Assembly: GCA_030710605.1 (NCBI GenBank)
Contig: CP092871.1
Coordinates: forward strand, 72,817,171-72,881,170
Origin: Cordylochernes scorpioides
Taxonomy: Eukaryota > Arthropoda > Arachnida > Pseudoscorpiones > Chernetidae
Length of the DNA stretch: 64,000 bases
Direction of reading: 5' to 3'
Below, one piece after another: positions 11,390 through 22,356 of the stretch (its first letter is position 1; each line of letters starts with the position of its first letter). The translations under genes were made by a program, and so were the position numbers. The notes beneath the pieces were generated by a model, which did not search any database, had not been told where the DNA came from, and was given only the letters and a program-made list of their open reading frames with translations.

Positions 11390-11930
11390 ATATTATCCAA
11401 GAATAGCAAGATACCATCAAGCGGCAAGAACAAGAGCCTACTTATGAAATACGAACAAGCGTCAAGAAAAAGAGGCTTCCCATGAAAGACGAACAAGCGT
11501 CAAGAAAAAGAGGCTACCAATGAAAGACGAACAAGAGTCAAGAACATGAGGCTACCCATGAAAGTGGCACAAGCGCGGCAAGAGGCCATCCATGAAAGAC
11601 GAAAAAGCGGAAAGATGAAGAGGCCACCCATAATAATCGAACAAGGGTAAAAAATAAGAGGTTACTCATGAAAGACGAATATAAGCTGCATATATATAAA
11701 CAAGTGCTACCCAAGAAGACAAAAAACTGGCAAGAAAAAATAGGCTACCCAAAAAGTACAAAAAAACTAACAAGAAGCAAGGAGAGCACGTTACACAAGA
11801 AGACAAGCTAACAAGTATCAAGAACAGTACAATATCCAAAGAGATAATAACAAGGGCCAGATAGAACGCTACACAAGGAAGGCCAACAAGCGACAAGGAA
11901 TGCACACTATATAAGGAGGACAAGATGGCC
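11390..11930. repeat. 38-bp degenerate tandem array
   Basis: GAACAAGCGTCAAGAA plus AGAGGCTACCCATGAAAGAC recurs at 11453, 11491 and 11529 (38 bp). It decays through CACAAGCGCGGCAAG and similar variants to about 11930. The minus strand stays open for 89 codons of hydrophobic repeats, which I take as a by-product. Confidence 0.85.
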
Positions 11931-13419
11931 AACAAGCGGCAAAGACAGGACGCTACTCAAAGGTGTCCGAGGTCAATTTACTGGCAAAAGATCGGTGTCA
12001 TTGGTATGCAGACGACTCAGCGACGTGCCGTGACGCCATCCATCAATGGGGAGAAGTTACGCCCCAGGTGGATACCTCACCAAGTATCGCCTAGCTCGTC
12101 ATACCTTACCTACGTCTCTCAGCCCAGAGTCCTACATTTAGAACTATAGGAGCAGTTCCAATGAAATGTTTCTAACCAAATATTACCATTGTTGTCATGG
12201 ATATATTTGTCTTTTCACAATCAAGACAATCGGCCTTGGGCGAAGCGTATCCTATTGTTTAAAAGAGTACAAACTTACAAGCCTCACGCTCATCCACAAG
12301 CTATAGAGATATAACGCTAGCCTGTAAAAAGCGTAATGCACGAATTCTATCAATTTTGCTATCAATAAAGCATACCCTTTCTTTAGAAGCCGATTGTTTT
12401 ATTTTAAGAGTAGTTATTCTGAGTATATGTATCTTTAGTTCTTGAAAAAATAATGTTATAATCCTGCTCGTTCTCTTGGCCTTTCAAGTTACCCTGAGAG
12501 TCACTTCAAGTCTTCCAATACTTGGCAGAGGATTGTTAGATCTATCCTCAATGACATTTTTTCCTTCGCATTCCTGCAATGATGATTGTTGAGGAATTTT
12601 ACCAAGAAGACTCAAGTCTCAATATACTCCTTACATTTGTGATATGGTCCACATAGGAAACATTCAGCAATATTCTGTAGCAATCCATCTCATTTCTCTT
12701 TCTTCTGGAAACTCCATATCTCAGTCCTTATATAAAAAAAAACGGATTTTCGAGTTCTCATCGCTTTCATGGATTTGCTTCATTTTAGGCAGTACGATAG
12801 GATAGAAGAGAACGATACTTCATCCAAGACTTAAAATGGTAGTGATATCAATTTCATATACAGTTTATATTTGATAAAGATAGAATGGATAAATTACATC
12901 CACTCACAAAGCAGTCTTTGTTATAGCACAGTTCCTTTTTACACATTTTTATCCTAAAAGATAAAATTGTGGAGCGAAAGAGAAAGATTTCTGGAGATTT
13001 ATATACCAATCGTTTTTGTCGTCTAATCTGTAAAACCCAGGAATTCCATCATCCCACTAAAGCTTACATATCTGTAAACAATGCGGGGAGCCAGTAGAGA
13101 AGAATTATATACTGATAGCTGTAAATTATATATCCAACAACAACCCTAGCTATAGCTATGTGTATTTCAGATCAATTTGTGTAAGGATGAATTCACCAAA
13201 ATAAATATGTAAATACATATGATACAAAGTAGTTTATCAGAACCACCAGCGTCCTATACAGGGTTCTCCTGAACATAAAGAGATAAAGCTGATTAAAGAA
13301 AATAAAAATATTTAAAATGTTCAATCAATTTTAATATTTCTTTCATCTTTATTAGATTTAGACGTTGGGAATAAAGAAATTAAAAGGCTGTAGTTGATAT
13401 CTAACCACATATATATATA
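11931..13419. other. Unrecognised single-copy-looking stretch
   Basis: 11940-12150 is balanced in composition and holds a 74-codon open frame (11925-12149) without recognisable similarity. The rest is AT-rich with short open frames only. No repeat family identified. Confidence 0.35.
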
Positions 13420-14845
13420 CTCTATAACAAAAATAAAATCGACGCACCAAGAAGCAGTTGTCCGATTTATATGAAAATACGTATACAAAGAGGTTTCGAC
13501 CAAACATGCAAATGATTGAAATTTGGTGGCCGATTTATGCAAAGCAAGAGCTCCAGCGCATCTGAACTGCGCATCCAGCACGAGCATTCTAGACTCAATA
13601 TTCGGCGCGGCACGAGGTGATTTTCAGAATTTCCGTTTAATATTTTAGCAGTACGCCTATTTCTACTGTATCAATGCATCGCCGAAAGATTAGTGCTCAT
13701 TACGAACAAATGTCAGAGTTTGAAACTGGTCGTGCCATTGGATTGAAAGAGGCTGGTTGGTCTAATCGACTAATCGCGCGACATCTGTGTCGAAGTGATG
13801 CGGCTATTAGGCGATGTTGGCAAAAGTGGGTCAACAACGGAAGTATGCAACGTCAGGACGGCAGCGGTCGACCAAGGGCAACAACAGAACGGGAGGACAG
13901 AGCAATTGTCAGAATGGCTGTCGCCGCACCGGAATCCACGTTATCTACCATCCAACGTGTGACCGGCACACAAGTGTCCAAAATGACCATCAACAGGCGA
14001 CTGAGAGAGCGGAATCTAAGAGCTCGCCGACCGTTACGATGCCTACCTCTTACACCCGTGCACCGACAAGTTCGACTACAGTGGTGTCGGGGGCGATCAA
14101 TTTGGAACTGCGCTGACTAGGGAGGTATAGTCTTTAGTGACGAGTCCCGTTTCTTACTGTGTCCTGACGACCGTCGCAAACGTGTCTGGAGACGTCCTGG
14201 GCAGCGTGTGGATCCTGGCCTTACTGTCGAACACCACACAGGTCCACAACAGGGCGTTATGGTCTGGGGTGCCATTTCATTTGATAGCAGGACCCCATTG
14301 GTAGTCATTCCTGGCACCCTGACAGCACAACGGTACGTAGATGACATTCTACGGCCTGTTTTGTTGCCGTTCCTCTCACATCACCCCGGGCTTACTTTTC
14401 AACAAGATAATGCCCGGCCACACATGGCACGTGTTACTATGGATTGTCTTCAATCTTGCCGAACTCTTCCGTGGCCAGCAAGGTCGCCTGATATCTCGCC
14501 CATAGAGCACATCTGGAACGTGATGGAAAGGCGATTGCATCCATCCCGGAATGTTGACTATTTAGCCCGACAGTTGGAGACAATTTGGCAAGAAATCCCA
14601 CAGCACACCATCCGGAATCTTTATCAGTCCATGACACGCCGGGTGGCAGCCTGCATCCAGGCCAGTGGGGGTCCAACGACATATTGACATTCTCAATTTG
14701 TGACGATCAAACTCTGAAATAAAACAATTAATTGTTCTGAAATTTTAATCGTTTTTTCCCCTATACATGTTCTTTACATACACCAATTTTTGTCCTAATC
14801 TGACAACTCCTTCTTGGTGCGTCGATTTTTTTTTGTTATACAGTG
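13420..14845 (+). mobile_element. Tc1-like DNA transposon, about 1.43 kb, complete ends
   Basis: Terminal inverted repeats of about 48 bp share CGACGCACCAAGAAG and surrounding bases (left from 13420, right ending at 14845). TA flanks both sides (13418-13419 and 14846-14847), the expected target duplication for Tc1/mariner. One transposase frame lies inside on the plus strand. Five or so mismatches between the two ends suggest moderate age. Confidence 0.93.
13674..14687 (+). pseudogene. Tc1-like transposase, full length but interrupted by one in-frame TAG
   Basis: One frame runs 338 codons from ATG 13674 to TGA 14685-14687. The only break is TAG at 14118-14120, between CAD and GGIVFSDESRF. 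An N-terminal helix-turn-helix (residues about 10-60) and a second basic helical region (about 85-125) would bind the ends. Catalytic residues: Asp in SDES (14139), Asp in QDNARPH (14406) and Glu in SPIEHIW (14505). The last two are separated by 32 residues by my count, shorter than the textbook 34. Related transposases normally have Trp near the stop position, so one G-to-A change would explain it. Not recognisably active as it stands, apart from possible readthrough. Confidence 0.92.
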
Positions 14846-14918
14846 TATATAGAAATGTTATCTATTCATTTGTATAGAGAGGAAAATTGTTTTGAAAATA
14901 GAGCAATCCATAAATAAA

Positions 14919-15264
14919 TCTTTAATTGAAAAGGCATATATTGGATCAAAATATCATTTATTTTACCAATATTTCAGTTGACTGAACGCCAACCTTTATC
15001 AAGGTGTTATAACATATTAATGTGTGTCAACAATGACTCAGCGCCTTATAACGTCAACAGAATTAAGTTTTAAATTTTGATTTTTATAATTTGAATATAA
15101 GCAAAATATTTTTAAACTCAATTCTGTTGACGTTATGTAGCGCTGAGTTTGTTGTTGATACACATTAAAATGTTATAATACCTTGATAAAGGTTGGCGTT
15201 TAGCCACCTAAAATATTGGTAAAATAAATTATATTTTGATCCAATATATGCCTCTTTAATTAAA
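14919..15264. mobile_element. Foldback element A (palindrome)
   Basis: Left arm (about 14919-15075) and right arm (about 15110-15264) are inverted copies. TTGGATCAAAATAT on the left answers ATATTTTGATCCAA on the right, and GTCAACAGAATT answers AATTCTGTTGAC near the centre. Near 15182 the right arm reads TTGATAAAGG, hairpin GGC/GCC, then TAAAATATTGG and AATAAA-like sequence. Single arms of this family occur at 17230-17285, 58978-59035 and 62945-63050. Confidence 0.9.
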
Positions 15265-15478
15265 GAGAATAAAATGTATTACTTGGAAACAATTGAAACG
15301 CTTTAATTAACATTAGGTCAACGATATTATTGAATGATAAAGATATAATATGTACAAAAGGACCATATATGCATATTTACATTTTATTCAGCCTATAGTG
15401 AGGGAGTCAGGAAGGGATGGGATACAATGGAACGTGTGAATGACCGATTCTGAAGAAGACAAAAATCTTCCATATGAT

Positions 15479-15691
15479 ATACACTCATGCACAAAACTTA
15501 AGAAAGTGAAAAGTCTTTAATGTTGCCGTTTTTCTATTTTTTTGAAGGAGACAGAGGCAATTTTGTCCACACTTGGTTATCTCGTGTGTCTTCAATAAAG
15601 GTCACTGTAATATCTTTCAGAGTTATTTTCCGAATTCTGATATATAGGCTAAAAAATACAACTTCCTTAAGTTTTGTCCATGAGTGTATAT
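15479..15691. mobile_element. 118-bp-family MITE, full-length copy of about 213 bp
   Basis: TACACTCATGCACAAAACTT at the left mirrors AAGTTTTGTCCATGAGTGTA at the right, giving terminal inverted repeats of about 25-28 bp ending at TA. The interior has a T-rich run followed by the GGTTATCTCGTGTGTCTTC block. No coding capacity; probably moved by a Tc1/mariner-type transposase, which is inferred from the TA flanks. Confidence 0.88.
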
Positions 15692-15699
15692 GCATGTAA

Positions 15700-16739
15700 G
15701 AATACAATGTTACAATTCGGGTTCAATCTTTTAGACAGCTCTAATATTTTTTGGTCGCACACACACAGAAAGTTGTATATGTAGAAGTTTGTTTTATTTA
15801 TAGAGAATAAAAATACGTTTAAAAATAGTTTCATCTCCTAGATTCGTATTTTTGTTTTACCATTTCACAGATGTATCAATGTTTCAAAATCCACCGGTAT
15901 AAATCACTTGAGTTTGTACCAAGGAGAATGTATCAAATATCGTGCAGAGAGAAAAGTTAAAATGACACATATTATTAAAAAATATAAAATTCTTCCCTCA
16001 GTATTAAGATCTAATTGCCGTTCTAGGTGTGTATCATTACTCAACCTTTGAGGAGCCATCGAAAAAAAAAGAAGGTTGTGTGCAGCAAGCATTCTTCCAA
16101 CACATTTCATTGTACAGTCAAACCTTCCCGATCACATGAAATTTCTGACAAAATCGGACACTTTAGAGAAGTCAGACAATTTGGGGAGGAACTTAAAAAG
16201 AACTTAATAAAGAAAAGTATTAAATAAAATTGAAAAGTCAGAATTATGACACAAATTACAGAGTCGAAATAGAAATTTTGGACACAATAACTCCCTCGAA
16301 AAATAATTTTAATTACTCATTTTTAAAATTTGAATTCAAGTTCGAAAAAAATAGGTTGCTTTGTAAAAAAAGAAAGAGCCGCAATTTCGGCAGGACGTTT
16401 TTAAAGAAAACCAATTATATTTTTAAGATGAGGTCGCTTTAGAGAGGAAGTCGCCTTCAGGAGGAGTGTTACCCACTCAATGTATTAAACGAAATGCTAT
16501 AACAAAGGGGAATAAGCACAGTATAAGTGATCAATGTAGAGAGACATGGTAAAAGACATCTTCTGATCATGATGACGTCGCTGCGTTCTGTTACACAACC
16601 GGAAGATTCCTTTCTCCCTAAAGACTTCATTGAAGTCCATAAAAAAGGATTTTTCCAGGAATCCAAATAATCAGTGAGTATTTCAATGAATATTTGTGAA
16701 GAAAAGAGCGACACCGGGCTTACAATTTAATTTAGAAAT
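15700..16739. other. Mixed repeat remnants, no gene
   Basis: 16108-16210 begins with ACAGTCAAACCTTCCCGATC, like the terminal repeat of pogo/Tigger-type MITEs, and 16425-16460 may belong to the same relic. Small open frames at 16027-16442 lack recognisable similarity. Otherwise AT-rich. Confidence 0.35.
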
Positions 16740-16930
16740 GGCCAGAGTTATCTTGATAAATGGCGCCATCTGTCAGCTACGCGGGGGGCTCCATCGCCGT
16801 GAAATTTGACCATTCTTCAGAGGGGCCAATTTGTCCGTTCGTCCAAGTGGGGGACAGTCGGGGGAGGATGCCATCTCCCCTTGTCCGTCCTTATCTCAAT
16901 AAATCATTGCCAAAGAGCTCGGAAAGAATC
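16740..16930. other. G+C-rich non-repeat patch, possible regulatory element
   Basis: The patch stands out from its AT-rich surroundings. It contains TTATCTTGATAAATGG and CTTATCTCAATAAATC, both with GATA-type cores, and GGGGGACAGTCGGGGGAGG. I found no second copy in the window. Function is inference only. Confidence 0.25.
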
Positions 16931-17369
16931 TGGGTGTGACCATCAAAATGTCTTTTGTATCACAAAAACGTTAAGTGTGTTTGGTTTCTTTGACACGTAC
17001 CGCTTGTTTAGAAAGAGACGCATTTCTACGTAATTGACAAATTAGAAAATGGGAAAGTTTGGGGTGGGTCTTTTTCTTTTATAGAGTTGTTTCTGGATTT
17101 AAGAAAGAGTAATGGGACATGTAATTTCCGGTTTTAAATCCGATTTGGTCTTAAATTTGGGCTTTTTAAAAATCACCAACTTCACTGAGTTATCGTCGAT
17201 TTAAAGGCCGGCCATTTGGCATCGTCTCAATATAAATATAACAATATTTCAGTAGGCTGAACGTCAACCTTTGTCAAGGTACAACAACGTATTATTTTGT
17301 AGTCCATTGTGCTTGTAGTTTCATTGTGGGCCAGAAAGTTGAAATAACCTTTGCTCAATATATTAACAC

Positions 17370-17460
17370 TAGCCGAATGACCCGGGCAACGCCCGTGTTT
17401 TACTCGATTGAATGTTTTGATTCAAATACTATTTGTTACAATTATAAATTGGCGCCTTAA
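17370..17460 (+). mobile_element. RTE-like fragment
   Basis: ACTAGCCGAATGACCCGGGC and the following AACGCCCGTGTTTTAC match the starts at 38477 and 39484, down to TTACAATTATAAATTGGCGCC. Only about 90 bp is shared. Confidence 0.7.
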
Positions 17461-17586
17461 TTAATTGCATATGTTAGTTAATAACTATAGCCTATGTGCT
17501 TTATCTGTCTATGTACTGTTGGCTTCCGTAGGCGTCTCTTACTGGGAAAAGGAAAGATAGGAATCCATTTGGTTATTATCTAATAT

Positions 17587-17790
17587 ATGCATTTATTTAG
17601 GGAGCGACCCGCTCCAACACAATAGTTACATAAATAGCGAGTGGGGGGCAAAGGTGGCGTGACCGTAGCCAACCAATAGGAGGGCGCCATACCAAAAAAA
17701 AAAAAGCAAACGGTGACAGAGAGAGATGACTGATTAGGAGATGAGGAAAGACGCTCGTAACTGTATATAGAATACCAACTAAAGGTAGCA
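17587..17790. repeat. Dispersed repeat, copy 1 of 2
   Basis: GCGACCCGCTCCAACACAAT through GCGAGTGGGGGG, GGTGGCGTGA, the GCCAACC block, a poly(A) run and GACGCTCGTAACTGTATATA matches 55147-55322 in the same order and orientation. No coding frame is shared; the family is unknown to me. Confidence 0.8.
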
Positions 17791-17799
17791 ACAGAACAA

Positions 17800-18476
17800 T
17801 CTATTCAAAATGATCAGGTTAAAATAGAAAATTCTGATTTCTATCCTCACTATAAGTACTTAGACAGTTCATTCTTGACTGATAGCTATTTACTTAGATA
17901 CACTTTCCATTTCCAGTAAACGCTATATTGCACAACAGAGAATACTCCATTCCTTTTTTTTCAGGAAAACCATATCAAATTCTTCAGTGAGGGGGATACA
18001 ATATGCCATCTTTGCAAAGAAAAATAGAAATTGAAATATCTCATTACATCTTTGAGTGTCAGTATATTAGCGAAGAAAGAGAGACGTTCTTCTTAAAAGT
18101 AAACGACAGCCAACTTACCTCAGTGTAAAGTATTGTAACCAGCGCCATATCAAGTAGAATGGTTGCTCTGTAACTATATAACTTTTACACAGCAGTAAGT
18201 AGGAACTTGGATTTATCTCCTCCACTACATGATGGTGATTGATCATTGTGAGGATAACGTTGTAAGTCGGCAATGAGAGAGGAGAATCTGTATAAGACTG
18301 ACTGATGTCTTAATAAAGGCTTTTGTGTGTGTATTTAATTTTTAGAAACAACAAACTTAGAGCAACATAACCTCAATAAGAAATCGTTTAAAATTAGTTT
18401 TTTTAAGATAAAATATGGAGGGAGGGGAGTGAATGAATGAAAAGTAATGTTATAAAATATAACTTCTATATATTAT
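17800..18476. other. Spacer with one hairpin-tail element
   Basis: AT-rich. 18283-18345 carries the SINE-like ending: GAATCTGTATAAGAC, hairpin AAGAC/GTCTT (18294-18311), AATAAAG and a GT tail. Nothing else recognised. Confidence 0.5.
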
Positions 18477-18541
18477 TATGGTCAAAACTTAAGGAATTGT
18501 AAAGGTACACCTTCCTCAAGTTTTGTCCATGAGTGGATATA
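18477..18541. mobile_element. Internally deleted 118-bp-family MITE, almost only its ends
   Basis: GGTCAAAACTTAAGGAA is followed after a few bases by TTCCTCAAGTTTTGTCCATG, that is, both terminal repeats with nearly all of the interior missing. It lies directly beside the mariner left end. Confidence 0.75.
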
Positions 18542-18547
18542 CAACGT

Positions 18548-19851
18548 GTGTGATCAATAATTTCCAGGAATGAGATTGGATCACGTAAAATATTCAAAAT
18601 AATGAAATAATTTTATAAGGACCTTATAGATATAACATTTATCAACACTTAGAAAAATAATTGATCACACAGACGCACGCGCTCACGTTTTTTGAATTTA
18701 TAAGCTCGAGTATATCAGAACATTTTCTAACTTCAGTATGTACTGTATTGAAAAACAGCGAGTCTGCATAGAGTTTTGCTTTAAATTAGGGAAAACAGCT
18801 TCCGAATCATTTCAAATGTTGAAACAGGCTTTTAAAGAAGATGCCCTATCACAATCGAGGACATTTGAATGGTTTGCACGATTTAAAGCTGGTCGAACAA
18901 GCGTCAATGATGATCTACACACTGGCAGACCTTTATCGATAAGAAACCCCGAAAATGCACTCAAAATCAAGTCATCGATCAAAGAAAACCCAAGAATAAC
19001 TATCAGAGAGCTATCATAAATTTTAAATATCTCTTTTGGAACATGCCAAACCACCATAAAGAATGACCTGCATCTTAAACGATCCCCGGCTAAATTTGTC
19101 CCACATCTCTTAACGAATGAGCAGAAAGAGCATCGCAAATAAACGTGCAAAAACATGGTCGAAATGTTTAATTCGTATCCCCATTGGCTCAAAAATTTTA
19201 TCACAGGAGATGAAACATGGGTGTACGGATATGATCCCGAGACTAAGAGGCAATCAAGCCAGTGGCTAGAGCCTGGGGCCCCCAAGCTTCAAAAAAGCAA
19301 GGATGATCAAATCGAAGCTTAAGTGTCTTCTTATCACTTTCTTTGATGTAAAGGGAATGGTACACTATGAATTCGTGCCCGAGGGTCGGACCATTAATCA
19401 ACATTACTATATTGATGTATTGCGACGTTTAAAGGAGGCTGTGCGTCAGAAACGACCCGAAAAATGTCATCAGAAAAATTGGCTCTTGCATCATGACAAC
19501 GCACGGACACATACGGGTACAACTCTATTTGGCTAAACACGGAATTGCTTTACTACCCCAGCCACCCTGTTCTCCTGAGCTTGCTCCCAACGACTTTTTC
19601 CTTTACCCTAAAGTTAAAAAAGTCTTAAAAGGACGTCGATTTGACTCAATACCTGAAATAAAGGAGAATACGAGGAATATTTTGAAAAGCCTGAAAGATG
19701 AGGATTTTCAGAGGTGTTTTGATATCTGGAAAAAAAGATGGAACAAGTGTGTAGATAGTGACGGTGATTATTTTGAGAAATTTTAAATAAAACCTTATTA
19801 TACTTTGTATTCCTTTAAATATTTAGCATTCCTGGAAATTATTGATCACAC
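18548..19851 (+). mobile_element. mariner element, 1.3 kb, with perfect 25-bp inverted repeats
   Basis: GTGTGATCAATAATTTCCAG plus GAATG at 18548-18572 is exactly reverse-complementary to 19827-19851. The total of 1304 bp is the usual mariner length. TA follows the right end (19852-19853); the left flank is GT rather than TA, so one target base pair has changed or the ends need trimming. Confidence 0.92.
18738..19786 (+). pseudogene. mariner transposase, broken by stops and frameshifts
   Basis: The start at 18738 gives the HTH region (RVCIEFCFKLGKTASE, then TFEWFARFKAGRTSV). A stop follows at 19017-19019, and further stops near 19141 and 19319. The three catalytic aspartates remain, but in three frames: GDETW (19209), HDNARTH (19495) and APNDFF (19592). 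This is the DD34D-type layout of mariners. The frame changes near 19300 and again near 19530. No product is expected, yet the ends are still perfect, so the copy could be mobilised by another transposase. Confidence 0.92.
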
Positions 19852-19859
19852 TATGTATA

Positions 19860-20475
19860 ATTGGAAGTCGCTTTTGAATAGATTTAAAGATTGTGTGTAA
19901 GAGGGGATGCACAAGTTAACTAAAAACACGTTCCAACAAAACAATTCCCTGACCATCAATTCTGTCTGGAACTGGACAGAAGAGAAACAGTATTTGATAT
20001 CAAGTCATTAAAAGTTTTTTTTTTCAACATTTTTTCTAAAGTGATTCGACTTTTATATCGTTAATGATAAATCTTAATTTGTTCTATACAAACATATGTT
20101 GGATTATCCATAAAAATAGTCAGACTTTCTTCGGTAAAAAATGTGAGAAAGAAGTAAAATTTTGAACTTAAACAAATTTTACTCATCTTATTGATCTTCT
20201 GCCAATATGTGGAAGAAAAGAAGAACAATTTCAAGTTGAAAAATTTAAGGAAAAATAAATATTTGAATGACAAAGCAATTTAATTGACTCAAGACAACGA
20301 ATCTAAACAAAATAAAAAAGAGAAGCAAGAAGAGAAATTTGTTGAGTAACTAAATTTCAAGATTAATATTCTGTGAATAAAAAAATCGATATGCTATAAA
20401 CCAATATATAGTGTTGTATACTTAAAGTCACATATTTATCAAAATAGTAAAAAAGTAGAATTGTATTGGGATCAC
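19860..20475. other. AT-rich spacer
   Basis: Only short chance open frames and A/T runs. Nothing recognised. Confidence 0.4.
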
Positions 20476-20477
20476 AC

Positions 20478-20640
20478 AATGTCGAAACGTCGAGACAATA
20501 AGACTATTTACTGGCCGAAGTATCTTTAATTTGAAGAACTATGGATTCCGGCCAGGCAGCCTCTATCTTTACGTTAAAAATCAACGAGTAGTTGATATTT
20601 ATTCTGGCAGATGGCGCAAGACATCAGCAACTGCAGACAA
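20478..20640. mobile_element. Single arms of two foldback families
   Basis: 20478-20575 (CGAAACGTCGAGACAATAAG, then TTTACTGGCCGAAGTATC and GGCCAGGCAGCC) matches the right arm of the palindromes at 46 and 61.4 kb. 20581-20635 (AGTTGATATTTATTCTGGCA and on to GCGCAAGACATCAGCAAC) matches the arm of foldback G at 54.5 kb. Confidence 0.8.
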
Positions 20641-21394
20641 AGACAGAGACAAGCATGCGCCGATTCAATGCGCCTAATTCTCTAGCGCTGCGCGCGCAGC
20701 ACTCTCGTTCGGTGACTCATCGTAACGTTACCGGGCGTTACACTTTTTCATAAGTGACTCCCAGCCGCAACCTAATTTAAGACGTTGTCACGTCAAAAAA
20801 AAAACGAGATTTTTTAACCGTTCTAAGATATTATAGACATTAATAATGAGAACTTTTATATTCGCTAAATATTTTCTAAATTTACCGGTGATAAAGCTAG
20901 AAGCTCTCGGACAGTTTTCCTTTCTCAGTACAGTGATTCATTGTGAGAGAATAAACCATTAACTAACTCAGTACAATCCTGAATACCGACAAAAGGTAAT
21001 CGTTTAAGATATCGTTTAATCTGTCACATTGTATATATCTGAGCGGAAAAATAAATTTCCAATATCATCATTAACATAGCGCCATCTATCGGGGAAAATT
21101 ATGATTTATTTTTTTCTAACTCTACTTAAAAAGACCGGTGCCACTTTTAGTACATGAATATCATATTCCCATCCCGTTTATTATTTTTTTTTTTACAATT
21201 TTTTTCAAAAAAAGGAATATTTTCCGAAATTTCCTTGGGGTTTATCATGAATAATAAAAAAAAAAAACTAACGACAAATAGTAATAGCCCTGAGGAGGAG
21301 CTTACATTCGAAAGCTTGCCCCATTTTAACAAAGAAACATAATGTAATTCGCCTTTTGTCCATTAAAACTAATCTACATAAGTATATTTATACA
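20641..21394. other. Spacer with a short GC-rich palindrome
   Basis: 20687-20700 (GCTGCGCGCGCAGC) is a perfect 14-bp palindrome in a CG-rich patch that also has CGTAACGTTACCGGGCGTTA. The remainder is AT-rich. No gene or family recognised. Confidence 0.35.
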
Positions 21395-21566
21395 TGAACA
21401 TGGATAATCCAAACGTCTTTAATTCAAAAACGTCTATAATTCGAATATTTATCTTGGTCCCTAGAATTTCCTATAAAGAGAATTTACGTTTTTAATTCAA
21501 AATTTTGAATATTTCGATTTTTTTTTTAATTCATTGGGCTTTGAATTATCCAAGTTTGACTGTAAT
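21395..21566. mobile_element. pogo/Tigger-like MITE remnant
   Basis: It ends in TTGAATTATCCAAGTTTGAC plus TGTA, the typical pogo-type terminal repeat. The other side has GGATAATCCAAACGTC in inverse sense. Nothing codes inside. Confidence 0.5.
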
Positions 21567-21569
21567 ATG

Positions 21570-22356
21570 AATGTCATATATTTATGTCTATAAAAATAAA
21601 TATATATCATAATTAAATACAAACAGAAGCAAAGCGCTCGTAACCATACATGTTGTGACATCTGGCTAATCCCAAGCCCGGATGAAAAAAGATGAGGGGG
21701 AGCAGTAAACAAGCTCGCTAAAAAACCTGGGTTCAGCTGATAGTACCCTGTAAGTGCTCCTGATCCAGAGATACAGGATGATCTGTACTCCATGTTAGGA
21801 GCGGCTGTACATGTTCCTCATGTCAGAGGCGGCCATTTCTTTTGGAGCTAAGTCAGTGGCCTGCCACTGAGTAGGGCTCCCAGTCTTAATGACAAAGGCA
21901 GACATAATCTCGAGTTTAGGAAGTTTTACCTTGACAATGGTGACAGTGAAGTCGTCGAAAGGTCAGTTACTAATATCTTGTCCACACAGGGTGTGTTGAC
22001 GAGTGTTGTATCCATGTGGCTATCTCTCCCTTGGTGTGATGGTGGTGGGGAGATAAAACGGTGTTAATGTGATTACTGTTATTTGGTTTTATTGTGATTT
22101 AAATTCTCTAAAATTCAATCTACGATTGAATAAACTTTGTCTCCCAGCGTGTAGTTTCGGCAGTAGTGAAGTATATATATATAGAGAGAGAGAGATGTCA
22201 GAGCGCACCTCGGGGCAGGCAGGCAGTCCCCCGCCCACACCTCTAGCGTGTAATTACCTCACTCACCGCCTGTGTGGGGGAGGTGGCAAATTGGCGGGCG
22301 TGAAGCAACATTGTGTGGCCCCCGGGCTGTGATATACTGGTGGTGTTGGTCTCACC
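21570..22356. other. Mixed-composition stretch before the GT-rich array
   Basis: 21640-22070 is less AT-rich and unrecognised. 22175-22198 is a TA then GA microsatellite. 22200-22330 is CG-rich with an open frame continuing into the array. No protein similarity seen. Confidence 0.35.

Noticed and set aside
11666-11935. Hydrophobic membrane protein on the minus strand
   Set aside because: It follows from the 38-bp degenerate repeat and has no conserved start or family.
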